From contig JAHCAN010000026.1 of the NCBI GenBank assembly GCA_019634915.1, forward strand, positions 1-41,093: a stretch of 41,093 bases of DNA, given 5' to 3'. A program made the translations under genes and the position numbers. The stretch comes from Steroidobacteraceae bacterium (lineage in GTDB: Bacteria; Pseudomonadota; Gammaproteobacteria; Steroidobacterales; Steroidobacteraceae). Within the stretch, counting starts at the first letter, position 1, and every line of letters begins with the position of its first letter. Under the pieces are notes generated by a model, which saw only the letters and a list, made by a program, of their open reading frames with translations, searched no databases and had not been told where the DNA came from. Shown piece by piece: positions 7,653 to 16,000 of this stretch.

Positions 7653-8603
7653 TCAGCCGCGCCGCGCGCCCACCGCGACCTCCCGCGTGATGCGGATCGC
7701 GGTCTCGAGTGCCCGCAGGCCGTCCTCGCCGCCCACCACCGGCGCCTTGCCGTGGCGCACGCAGTCGAGGAAAGAGTCGATCTCGGCGCGCAGCGCATCG
7801 CCCTGCTCGAAGCTCTGCTCCTCGATCGTGACCGGCAGCTGGCCCTCGGCAGGCCCACCCTCGCGCTTCCTGATCACGGTCAGGATGCGCTGCTGCAGGT
7901 CGATCGACAGGTAGGCCTCGTCCTCGAACAGGCGCAGCTTGCGCTCGGTCTTCAGGCTCACGCGGCTCGCGGTGGCGTTGACGACGCAGCCGCTCTCGAA
8001 GCGGATGCGCGCATTGGCGATGTCGATCTCGTCGGAGAACACCGGCGCCCCGACCGCCTCGAGCGCGGCGATCGGACTGCCGACGATCGACTGCACGATG
8101 TCGAGGTCGTGGATCATCAGGTCGAGCACGACGTTCACGTCGGTGCCGCGCTCGCGGTACGGCGCGAGCCGATGGCACTCGATGAAACGGGGTGTGCGCA
8201 GGTGCGACTCGGCCGCGAGCACGGCGGGATTGAAGCGCTCGAGGTGCCCGACCTGCAGCACGCAGCCCGCCGCGCCGGCCGCCTCGATCAGCGCCCGCGC
8301 CTGCTCGACGGTCTCGGTGATCGGCTTCTCGACCAGCACGTGCACGCCCGCGCGCAGCAGTTCGAGCGCGATGTCGAAATGCGCCGCGGTCGGCGTGACG
8401 ATGCTGACGGCATCGACCCCGCCCAGCAGCTCGCGATGATCCGCCACCGGCCGCGCCCCGGTCTCCGCCGCCACCTGCGTGCGCGCGCTCTCGCTGGCAT
8501 CGACCACCGCCACGAGCCGGCTGCCTTCGGCCTGCGCGTATTTCTGTGCATGGAAGCGGCCGAGATAGCCGACGCCGATGACCGCGGTACGAAGGGGAGA
8601 CAT
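7653..8603 (-). CDS. Gfo/Idh/MocA-family NAD(P)-dependent oxidoreductase
   Basis: A 316-residue dehydrogenase. The N-terminal Rossmann fold has GVGYLG (10-15) for the dinucleotide. The family signature EKP is at 92-94 (HVLVEKPIT), and the catalytic-region motif is DLMIHDLDIV (161-170). Overall style (VGYLGRFHAQKYA, VGHLERFNP, MIHDLDIV) is close to proteins annotated as UDP-N-acetylglucosamine 3-dehydrogenase (GnnA), which with GnnB makes the diamino sugar used in amide-linked lipid A. No gnnB or lpx gene is nearby, so that role is only a possibility. A TATAGT -10 box ends 7 bases before the ATG. Confidence 0.88.
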   Translation of the reverse strand: MSPLRTAVIGVGYLGRFHAQKYAQAEGSRLVAVVDASESARTQVAAETGARPVADHRELLGGVDAVSIVTPTAAHFDIALELLRAGVHVLVEKPITETVEQARALIEAAGAAGCVLQVGHLERFNPAVLAAESHLRTPRFIECHRLAPYRERGTDVNVVLDLMIHDLDIVQSIVGSPIAALEAVGAPVFSDEIDIANARIRFESGCVVNATASRVSLKTERKLRLFEDEAYLSIDLQQRILTVIRKREGGPAEGQLPVTIEEQSFEQGDALRAEIDSFLDCVRHGKAPVVGGEDGLRALETAIRITREVAVGARRG

Positions 8604-8610
8604 CGGCGCG

Positions 8611-8616
8611 ACTATA
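8611..8616 (-). promoter_or_regulatory. -10 element of the Gfo/Idh/MocA gene
   Basis: On the minus strand, TATAGT (five of six matches to TATAAT) is followed by seven bases and the ATG at 8603. A start 6-7 bases after the -10 would fall at or next to the A of the ATG, giving a leaderless mRNA. No good -35 and no Shine-Dalgarno sequence is visible. Confidence 0.45.
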
Positions 8617-8631
8617 GCTGATGCCGTGCCG

Positions 8632-8637
8632 TATCAT
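8632..8637 (+). promoter_or_regulatory. -10 element of the small membrane-protein gene
   Basis: TATCAT (five of six matches) lies eight bases before the ATG at 8646, with no Shine-Dalgarno sequence between. It faces away from the TATAGT box at 8611-8616, so the 42-bp divergent gap holds two back-to-back -10 elements. The transcript would have zero to two untranslated bases. Confidence 0.4.
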
Positions 8638-8645
8638 TCACGGCC

Positions 8646-8945
8646 ATGCCGCAGCCGCTCGCCGCCCTACGCTCGAGCTCGCCACTGACCCGCGAGCTGC
8701 TCTGGCTGCTCGCCTGCCTGATCGTCGGCGTCACGCTGCTGCCGATCGCCGTGTACTACACCGGCGTGCGCGTGCTCGGCCCGTACACGGGCGGCGGCCT
8801 GTGGTCGTTCTGGGGCGATTTCTTCCGCGGCCTCGGCCACGGCGGCGGGCCCTGGTGGCTGATCGTGGCAGGCCCCTATGCGCTGCTGCTGTTCGTCCGC
8901 GCCGTGCGCGCCGGATGGCGCCGATTTAACAGCGCATTAATGTGA
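8646..8945 (+). CDS. Small two-helix membrane protein, unknown function
   Basis: A 99-residue hypothetical protein. Two hydrophobic segments are visible, about residues 17-38 (ELLWLLACLIVGVTLLPIAV) and 69-87 (PWWLIVAGPYALLLFVRAV), joined by a glycine- and aromatic-rich loop (GPYTGGGLWSFWGDFFRGLG). The arginine-rich C terminus suggests it stays in the cytoplasm. I do not recognise a named family. It is divergent from the Gfo/Idh/MocA gene, and its stop codon lies inside a CRP-like palindrome. Codon usage matches neighbours, so it is likely real. Confidence 0.7.
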   Translation: MPQPLAALRSSSPLTRELLWLLACLIVGVTLLPIAVYYTGVRVLGPYTGGGLWSFWGDFFRGLGHGGGPWWLIVAGPYALLLFVRAVRAGWRRFNSALM

Positions 8946-8958
8946 TGCGGATCACGAT
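8939..8958. promoter_or_regulatory. CRP/Clp/Vfr-like binding site
   Basis: AATGTGATGCGGATCACGAT closely fits the CRP-family consensus: TGTGAT (8941-8946), four bases, ATCAC (8951-8955), with the outer bases A, A and T also matching. Its centre is near 8948.5. If the gene at 9040 starts transcription near 9010, the spacing would be the class I distance of 61.5 bp, but the -10 there (ACTGTA, 8999-9004) is weak. The palindrome is seen; binding is inference. Confidence 0.45.
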
Positions 8959-9039
8959 TCGGCCCGGTGACCCTCATTCACTGACGCCGGGATGCGACAC
9001 TGTACGCGCATCAGACCAATGATCTTGACCGGGGACCAG

Positions 9040-9246
9040 ATGAAGGATATGAGCCAACGGGCGCAGCAGACGCCCGAGGAGCCGACGACCGAGGACGATC
9101 GTACCGGCAATACGCTGAAGCGCGTCAGCCTCGCCCTGCTGCACGAAATCGCCTCGGATGAGCGCGAGCGCGGCAGCGACCCCTACAACAGCACCGACGG
9201 CAAGGCCCAGGCCGATCTGTGGAGCCGGCAGCGCGGCAGGCGCTGA
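9040..9246 (+). CDS. Small soluble protein, unknown function
   Basis: A 68-residue charged protein. The probable start is the ATG at 9040 behind a purine-rich GGGGA; an ATG three codons later and one seven codons earlier are alternatives. The C-terminal half looks conserved in style (RVSLALLHEIASDERERGSDPYNS), followed by a basic tail. There is no signal peptide or membrane segment. It may be controlled by the CRP-like site about 90 bp upstream. I cannot name a family; the ordinary codon usage and clear compositional logic support a real gene. Confidence 0.58.
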   Translation: MKDMSQRAQQTPEEPTTEDDRTGNTLKRVSLALLHEIASDERERGSDPYNSTDGKAQADLWSRQRGRR

Positions 9247-9330
9247 CGCGCAGCGCAATGCCGCGGCCGAAGGCCCGCGGGACGGGAACCGCAGGCCCGC
9301 CGCCGCGGTCCAATCGGCAATGCAGTCCGC

Positions 9331-9618
9331 TCACCGGGGCCAGTACACCCAGCCGGCGAACACGAGGCCCGCGAGCAGCGCCAGATGCGCCAGCGGCCGC
9401 CAGCCGCGCGAGCGGATCTCGCCGACGAAACTCGTCGCCGCAAGTGCCGTGAGACCCGCCGCGAGCGCGAGCGCCCGCAACAGCGGTGCGCGCTCGGCGG
9501 CGAGACGGTCCGCATGTTCGGGCAGCAGCAGGAACACGATGCCGGTGAGTGTCAGTGCGATCGAGATCGACAACGTCGATCCCATCACGATTCCGATCAG
9601 CATGGCGAGCGGTCGCAT
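9331..9618 (-). CDS. Small three-helix membrane protein, unknown function
   Basis: A 95-residue protein starting MRPLAMLIGIVMGS. Hydrophobic segments lie at about residues 5-32, 47-66 and 76-92, ending FAGWVYWPR. This looks like a small inner-membrane protein with three helices. The ATG at 9618 was chosen because sequence further upstream in frame lacks coding character and would run into prc on the other strand. It is divergent from prc, with a 100-bp gap between the two starts. I do not recognise the family. Confidence 0.62.
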   Translation of the reverse strand: MRPLAMLIGIVMGSTLSISIALTLTGIVFLLLPEHADRLAAERAPLLRALALAAGLTALAATSFVGEIRSRGWRPLAHLALLAGLVFAGWVYWPR

Positions 9619-9649
9619 GGTCTCCAGCCGGCATCTGCGCGGGGCCAAC

Positions 9650-9678
9650 TTGCGGCACATTGCCGCGCGTTCTAGCCT
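9650..9678 (+). promoter_or_regulatory. Putative promoter of prc
   Basis: TTGCGG (9650-9655), a 17-bp spacer and TAGCCT (9673-9678) form a weak sigma-70-type promoter in the gap before prc. A 6-bp inverted repeat, GCGGCA/TGCCGC around CAT (9652-9666), overlaps the -35 and spacer and could be an operator. Support is sequence only. Confidence 0.3.
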
Positions 9679-9718
9679 AGACTGGACAGTGTAACCGAGC
9701 TTGCGCCCCGGGCCCCGA

Positions 9719-11824
9719 ATGCAGACGACACCGCGACTCACCGCCGGCTTTACCGCATCCATACTCAGCGTGCTGCTGCTGACGCTCGCCGGTTCGGCGC
9801 AGGCGCCGGCAGGCACCGTCGCGCTGCCGCCGGGCGCGATCGCGCCGTCCGAGCGCCAGCGGCTGGTCGCGCGGCGCGTCGGCATGATCCTCGAGGACAC
9901 GCATTACCGGCGCGCGAACATCGACGACGAGCTGTCCGAACAGGTCTACCAGCGCTACCTGAAGTTCCTCGACGGCCAGCACAGCTATTTCCTCGCGTCC
10001 GACATCGCCGAATTCGACGCCTGGCGGCTGCGCTTCGACGACATGATCCGCACCGGCGACCTCGAGCCCGCCTACGCGATCTTCGCGCGCTACCAGGCGC
10101 GCAACCGCGAGCGCATGCAGTTCGCGCTCGCGCAGCTCGAGCAGGAACCCGACTGGACGCTGAACGAGAGCTTCGAGTTCGACCGCACCAAGGCCGACTG
10201 GGTCGCGAGCGAGACGGAGATGGACGAGCTGTGGCGCCGGCGCGTGAAGAACGACGCGCTCGGCCTGCTGCTCGCCGGCAAGACCTGGGCAGAGGCGAGC
10301 GACACGCTGCACAAGCGCTACGAGCGCGTGCTGAAGCGCGTCGACCAGGTCTCCGCCGAAGACGTGTTCGAGAACCTGATGAACGCGTACGCGCGCAGCT
10401 TCGACCCGCACTCGAGCTATTTCTCGCCGCGCAATTCCGAGGAATACCGCATCCAGATGAGCCTCAACTACGAGGGCATCGGTGCCTCGCTGCAGCTGAT
10501 CGACGAATTCGTCACCGTGATGAACGTGATCGAGGGCGGCCCGGCCGCGGTCGCCGGCACGCTGAAGCCGACCGACCGGATCGTCGGCGTCGCGCAGGGC
10601 AATGACGGGGCGTTCACCGACGTGATCGGCTGGCGCATCGACGACGTCGTGCAGCTGATCCGCGGCAAGGGCGGCACGCTGGTGCGCCTGCGCGTGCTGC
10701 CCGGCGGCGCGGCCCCCGGCACCGCCGAGAAAACCGTCGAATTCACGCGCAACAAGGTCACGCTCGAAGCCCAGGCCGCGCAGAAATCGCTGCACACGCT
10801 CGAGCGCAACGGGCGCACCTACCGGGTCGGCGTGATCGAGGTGCCGGGCTTCTACCAGGACATCGCCGCACAGAATGCCGGCGACAAGGACTACCGCAGC
10901 ACCACGCGCGACGTGCGCCGGCTGATCGGCGAGCTGACCGCCGAGGGCATCGATGGCCTGGTGCTCGACCTGCGCGGCAACGGCGGCGGCTACCTGCCGG
11001 AAGCGACCGCCCTCACGGGCCTCTTCATCGATCGCGGCCCGGTCGTGCAGTTGCGCGATTCGGGCGGCCGCACCGAAGTGCTCGACGATCCGGAGCCGGG
11101 CGTCGCCTACGCCGGCCCGCTCGCCGTGCTGGTCGACCGCTTCAGCGCCTCGGCGTCCGAGATCTTCGCCGGCGCGATCCAGGACTACCGGCGCGGCGTC
11201 GTGCTGGGCCAGCAGACCTTCGGCAAGGGCACCGTGCAGAACCTCGTGCCGCTCGACGGCTTCGTCAAGCGGCCGATCAACGGCCAGCTCACCGTCACGA
11301 TCGGCAAGTTCTACCGCGTCACCGGCGAGAGCACGCAGTTGCGCGGCGTCTCGCCCGACGTGCCGCTCGCATCGATGATCGGCCTCGACGATGTCGGCGA
11401 GAGCGCGCTCGACGAGGCGCTGCCCTGGGACCGCATCCCGGGCGTCCCCTATCGCGCGGCGCGCGCGGGCGGCGTGCAGCCGGCCGTACTCGCGACCGAG
11501 GAAGGCGTGCGCGCCGCGGCGGATCCCGACTACCGCTGGCTGGTCGCCGACATCGCGGCCGTGCAGGAAGTGCGCAGGCAGACTTCGGTCTCGCTCAATC
11601 TCGCCGCGCGCAAGAGCGAGCGTGACGCGCTCGACCGCGACCGCCTCGCCCGCGAGAACGCGCGCCGCAAGGCGCGCGACCTGCCCGCCCTCGCCTCCGT
11701 CGAGGACATCCCGAACGACGACGCGCCGGACATCGTGCTGGCCCAGGCCACCGAAGTGATGGCCGACATGATCGGCGGGCCCGCCGGCCAGCAGGGCCCG
11801 AAAACGGTCTCCCGCAGCCCCTGA
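9719..11824 (+). CDS. prc: Tail-specific periplasmic protease Prc (C-terminal processing peptidase)
   Basis: A 701-residue S41A serine protease that degrades or trims periplasmic and envelope proteins from their C termini. The start is the ATG at 9719; an in-frame TTG 18 bases upstream is less likely. An N-terminal signal peptide (about residues 1-29, ending AGSAQA) directs export. The N-terminal helical domain is followed by a PDZ domain (about 240-330), the protease core and the C-terminal DUF3340-like domain. The catalytic Ser-Lys pair is S478 (RFSASASEIF) and K503 (QTFGKGTVQ), with D489 in the same spacing as in E. coli Prc. Length is close to E. coli Prc (682). Confidence 0.95.
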   Translation: MQTTPRLTAGFTASILSVLLLTLAGSAQAPAGTVALPPGAIAPSERQRLVARRVGMILEDTHYRRANIDDELSEQVYQRYLKFLDGQHSYFLASDIAEFDAWRLRFDDMIRTGDLEPAYAIFARYQARNRERMQFALAQLEQEPDWTLNESFEFDRTKADWVASETEMDELWRRRVKNDALGLLLAGKTWAEASDTLHKRYERVLKRVDQVSAEDVFENLMNAYARSFDPHSSYFSPRNSEEYRIQMSLNYEGIGASLQLIDEFVTVMNVIEGGPAAVAGTLKPTDRIVGVAQGNDGAFTDVIGWRIDDVVQLIRGKGGTLVRLRVLPGGAAPGTAEKTVEFTRNKVTLEAQAAQKSLHTLERNGRTYRVGVIEVPGFYQDIAAQNAGDKDYRSTTRDVRRLIGELTAEGIDGLVLDLRGNGGGYLPEATALTGLFIDRGPVVQLRDSGGRTEVLDDPEPGVAYAGPLAVLVDRFSASASEIFAGAIQDYRRGVVLGQQTFGKGTVQNLVPLDGFVKRPINGQLTVTIGKFYRVTGESTQLRGVSPDVPLASMIGLDDVGESALDEALPWDRIPGVPYRAARAGGVQPAVLATEEGVRAAADPDYRWLVADIAAVQEVRRQTSVSLNLAARKSERDALDRDRLARENARRKARDLPALASVEDIPNDDAPDIVLAQATEVMADMIGGPAGQQGPKTVSRSP

Positions 11825-11834
11825 AAGGATCATG

Positions 11835-11856
11835 GTGTTGTAGTTGACTACAACAC
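11835..11856. promoter_or_regulatory. Perfect 10-bp palindromic operator of the RND operon
   Basis: GTGTTGTAGT (11835-11844), TG, ACTACAACAC (11847-11856) is a perfect inverted repeat with a 2-base centre. It overlaps the -35 hexamer of the promoter before the efflux adaptor gene. A 22-bp palindrome of this geometry suits a dimeric repressor of the MarR or TetR type. No regulator gene is adjacent, so the protein that reads it is encoded elsewhere. Confidence 0.7.
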
Positions 11857-11872
11857 TATCTAGCAGTAGGAT
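11844..11872 (+). promoter_or_regulatory. Sigma-70 promoter of the RND efflux operon
   Basis: TTGACT (11844-11849; five of six matches), exactly 17 bp, then TAGGAT (11867-11872; four of six matches). Transcription would start near 11879, about 29 bases before the adaptor start at 11908. A GGGAG ribosome site lies in between (11892-11896). The -35 lies inside the palindromic operator, which predicts repression by blocking RNA polymerase. Confidence 0.65.
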
Positions 11873-11907
11873 CGCCTCGCCTGACATTCCAGGGAGCTCG
11901 ATCCGAC

Positions 11908-13023
11908 ATGCGCACGCCAGCCCTCGCCCTCCTCGCCGCCGCAGCCAGCCTGCTCGCCGCCTGCGGAACCGCCAAGCCCGACAGCGCCGCCCAGGCTGAC
12001 GCCCCGGCGGCGGTCCCCGTCGAGGTCGCCACGGCCACCCGCGGCGAAATGCTCGCCCGTTACACGGGCACCGCGACCCTCGAGGCCGAGGCCGACGCCG
12101 AGGTGATCGCCCGCGCCGGCGGCGAGGTGCTGCGCGTGCTGGTCGAGGAAGGCGACCGGGTCAAGGAAGGCCAGCTGCTCGCGGTGCTCGACGGGCGCCA
12201 GCTGCAGCTCGAGGCCGCGCAGGCGCGCGCGCAGTTCGCGAAGGCCGAGCGCGATTATCACCGTCAGCTCGAGCTGCACCAGAAGGGTCTCGTGTCCGCC
12301 GGCGCCTTCGAGGGCCTCAAGTTCGACCTCGACAACCTGCGCGCGACCTACGAGCTCGCCGAGCTGCAGCTGTCGTACACCGGGATCCGCGCGCCGTTCG
12401 CCGGCCTCGTCGCCGCGCGCTACGTCAAGGTCGGGCAGAACGTGCCGCAGGGCACGAAGACCTTCCGCATCACCAACCCGACGCCGCTGAAGGCGAACGT
12501 GTTCGTGCCCGAGCGCGAACTCGCCCGCCTCGCGCCGGGCCAGACCGCCGTGGCGTCGATCGACGCCCTGGGCGAGCGCACGTTCCCCGCGCGCGTGACG
12601 CTCGTCTCCCCTGCCATCGATCCCGCCACGGCGACTTTCAAGGTGACGCTCGAGGTCGACGACCACGACGGCGTGCTGAAACCCGGCATGTTCGCCCGCA
12701 TCGGGATCGTCTTCGAGCGCAAGGCCGCCGCGCTGCAGGTGCCGCGCGTCGCGCTGATCGAGGCGGACGGCGCGCACAGCGTGTTCGTGATCGAGGACGG
12801 CAAGGCCGTGCAGCGCGCGGTGACGACCGGGCTCGCCGACGGCGGCAACATCGAAGTCACGACCGGCGTCGGCGAAGGCGATTCGGTGGTGGTCGTCGGC
12901 CAGACCGGCCTGAAGACCGGCAACGCCGTGCGCGTCGTCGCGCTCGAGACCCGGCCGGCCTCGCAGCTGCGCGCGGCATCGGCCGAGCGCGTCGCCGCCG
13001 GTGCCCAGGCCGCCAACCGCTGA
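11908..13023 (+). CDS. RND efflux periplasmic adaptor lipoprotein
   Basis: A 371-residue membrane fusion protein of the AcrA/MdtA type. It has a lipoprotein signal with lipobox LAAC (C19), so it is anchored to the inner membrane. The domain order is lipoyl half (VIARAGGEVLRVLVEEGDRVKEGQ), alpha-hairpin (about 95-160), second lipoyl half (YTGIRAPFAGLVAARYVKVGQNV), beta-barrel (VFVPERELARLAPGQ, LKPGMFARIGIVF) and membrane-proximal domain. It links the two RND permeases downstream to an outer-membrane channel, which is not encoded in this operon. It is the first gene after the operator-controlled promoter. Confidence 0.95.
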   Translation: MRTPALALLAAAASLLAACGTAKPDSAAQADAPAAVPVEVATATRGEMLARYTGTATLEAEADAEVIARAGGEVLRVLVEEGDRVKEGQLLAVLDGRQLQLEAAQARAQFAKAERDYHRQLELHQKGLVSAGAFEGLKFDLDNLRATYELAELQLSYTGIRAPFAGLVAARYVKVGQNVPQGTKTFRITNPTPLKANVFVPERELARLAPGQTAVASIDALGERTFPARVTLVSPAIDPATATFKVTLEVDDHDGVLKPGMFARIGIVFERKAAALQVPRVALIEADGAHSVFVIEDGKAVQRAVTTGLADGGNIEVTTGVGEGDSVVVVGQTGLKTGNAVRVVALETRPASQLRAASAERVAAGAQAANR

Positions 13024-13041
13024 CACGGCCGGGAGCCCCGC

Positions 13042-16000
13042 ATGCGCCTCGTCGATCTCGCCCTGCGCCGCCGCGTCACGATCGCGATGGCCACTGTCGC
13101 CGTGACACTGTTCGGCGTCGTCTCGCTGTCGCGCCTGAAGGTCAATCTGCTGCCCGACCTGTCGTACCCGACGCTGACGATCCGCACCGAGCTGCCGGGC
13201 GCCGCGCCGCTCGAGGTCGAGAACCTGATCGCGCGCCCGATCGAGGAAGCCGCCGGCACGATCAGGAATGTGCGCAGCGTGCGCTCGGTGTCGCGCTCCG
13301 GCCAGGCGGACGTCGTGCTCGAGTTCGCCTGGGGCACCGACATGGACTTCGCCGGCATCGAGGTGCGCGAGCGGCTCGACCTGCTGCAGCTGCCGGTCGA
13401 TGCGCGCCGCCCGTTGCTGCTGCGCTTCGATCCGTCCACTGAGCCGGTGCTGCGACTCGCGTTCGTCGACCTCGCCGGAACGGCCGGCGCCTCGGGCGAC
13501 CGGCTGCGCTCGCTGCGCCGCTTCGCCGACGACCGGCTCAAGCCCGAGCTCGAAGCCACCGAGGGCTCGGCCGCGGTCAAGGTGAGCGGCGGCTACGAGG
13601 ACGAGATCCACGTGTACGTCGACCAGCAGCGGCTCTCGCAGCTGAAGCTCGACGTCGGCACGATCGCGGCGCGCATCGGCGCCGAGAACGTCAATCTCTC
13701 CGGCGGCCGGCTCGAACAGGGCACGCAGCGCTTCCTCGTGCGCACGCTCAACGAGTTCCGCTCGCTCGAGGAGATGGCGAACACCGCGATCGCGACGGTC
13801 GACGGCCAGCCCGTCTACCTGCGCGACGTCGCGCGCGTCGAGCACGGCTACAAGGAGCGCACCGCGATCACGCGGCTCGACGGGCGCGAATGCGTCGAGC
13901 TCGCGGTCTACAAGGAGGGCGACGCGAACACCGTGCAGCTCGCGAAAGCCATCCACGAGCGGCTCGCCGCGCTCGACAGCTCGCTGCCGCCCGACACCGC
14001 GCTGCGCACGGTCTACGACCAGTCGACCTTCATCGCGAACTCGGTCGGCGAGGTGAGCGATGCGGCGCTGTGGGGCGGGCTGCTGTCGGTGATCGTGCTG
14101 TATCTGTTCCTGCGCGATGCGCGCGCGACGCTGGTCGCGGGCATCGTGATCCCGGTGACCGTGATCGGCATCTTCGTGCTGATGTACGGCTTCAACCTGA
14201 GCCTCAACATCATGTCGCTCGGCGGCATCGCGCTCTCGGTCGGCATGCTGATCGACAACTCGGTCGTGATCCTCGAGGCGATCACGCGCAAACGCGAGGC
14301 CGGCATGCCGGCCGTGCAGGCCGCGCGCGAAGGCACGGCCGAGGTCGCGATGGCGGTCACCGCCTCCACGCTGACGACGGTGGCGGTGTTTTTTCCGATG
14401 GTGTTCGTCAGTGGCATCGCCGGCCAGCTGTTCCGCGACCAGGCGCTCACGGTCACGTTCGCGCAGCTGCTGTCGCTGCTCGCGAGCCTGACGCTCGTGC
14501 CGATGATGGCTGCATGGCGCGCCGACCGTGCCGCGCCACGCCGCGTGCAGCATGACGCGCTGCGGCCCGAACTCGGCGCGCGCAGTGCCGCGCTCGCGGC
14601 GGGCCTCGCCGACATCCGCCGCGCGCTGCGTCCCGGCGAGTTCGGGCGGGCGCCGGCCGCACGTGGCCTGCGCCGCATTTTCGCGTGGCTCGGCTGGCCG
14701 CTGCGCCTCGCACTGGTCACGCTGATCCGCCTGCTGCGCGCAATCGCCGGCACGTTCGGGGCATTGTGCGGCCTGCTGCTCACACCGTTCGTCCACGTGA
14801 CGCAGCGCAGCTTCGCGGCGCTCGATCGTCTCTATCCGGTCGCGCTCGAATGGGCGCTGCGCTGGCGTGCACTGGTGCTCGCCGTCGCGGTCTCGCTGCT
14901 CGCGCTCACCGCGCTCGTGCTGGTGCGCCTGCCGACCGAGCTGATTCCGCAGCTCGCCCAGGGCGAGTTCAGCGTCAAGCTGCGCCTGCCCGCGGGCTCG
15001 CCACTCGACAGCACCGACCGGATGATGCGCAGCGCGCTCGCCGCGGCCGTCGAACTGCCCGGTCTCGAGCATGCGTACGCGGTGTCCGGCACCGGCAACC
15101 GGCTCGACGCGAATCCGGTCGACTCGGGCGAGAACAGCGGCGAGATGGCGATCCGGCTGCGCCAGCCGGCCGGCCCGCGCGAGGAAGCGGCGGCGGTGGC
15201 GCAGCTGCGCCGCTCGCTCGATGCGCTGCCGGGCGTGCAGTACGAGTTCACGCGCCCGGCACTGTTCACGATGTCGACGCCGCTCGAGATCATGCTGTCG
15301 GGCTACGAGCTCGAACGCCTGCAGGCCGCCGCCGCCGCGGTGCGCGCGCGCATGGAGGCGAGCGGCGCGTTCACCGACCTGCGCTCGTCGATCGAGGGCG
15401 GGCATCCCGAGATCCAGATCGTCTTCGATCAGGACCGCGCGTCGCGCCTCGGCCTCGAGGTGCGCGCGATCGCCGACCGCGTGGTCGCGAGCCTGCGCGG
15501 CGACGTCGCGACCCGCTATCAGCTGCGCGACAAGAAGATCGACGTGCTGGTGCGCAGCGTCGACACGCGCAGCGCGTCGATCGAGGACGTGCGCAACCTG
15601 ATCGTCAACCCCGGCGCCGAACGGGCCGTGCCGCTCGCCGCAGTCGCCGACGTGCGCCTCGCGGTCGGCCCCGCCGAGATCCGGCGCGCCGGGCAGGAGC
15701 GCGTCGCGCTGCTGTCGGCGGCGCCGGCGAGCGGCAACCTCGGTGCCGCCACCGCCATCGCCAACGAGATCCTCGCCTCGACGCCGCTGCCCGCGGGCGT
15801 GACCGGCGTGGTCACCGGCCAGAGCGAGGAGATGCAGCAGAGCTTCCGCTCGCTGCTGATGGCGTTCGCGCTCGCGGTGTTCCTCGTCTACCTCGTGATG
15901 GCCTCGCAGTTCGAATCGCTGATCCATCCGTTCGTGATCCTGTTCACGATCCCGATGGGTCTGATCGGCGCGGTCTGGGGCCTCGCGGTGACCGGCACGA

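Noticed and set aside
9677-11887. Long minus-strand frame opposite prc
   Set aside because: Same composition artefact; prc has a signal peptide and catalytic residues on the plus strand.
11821-11907. Palindrome at 11835-11856 as the prc terminator
   Set aside because: The arms are AT-rich, no T-run follows, and a well-spaced promoter overlaps it; an operator fits better.
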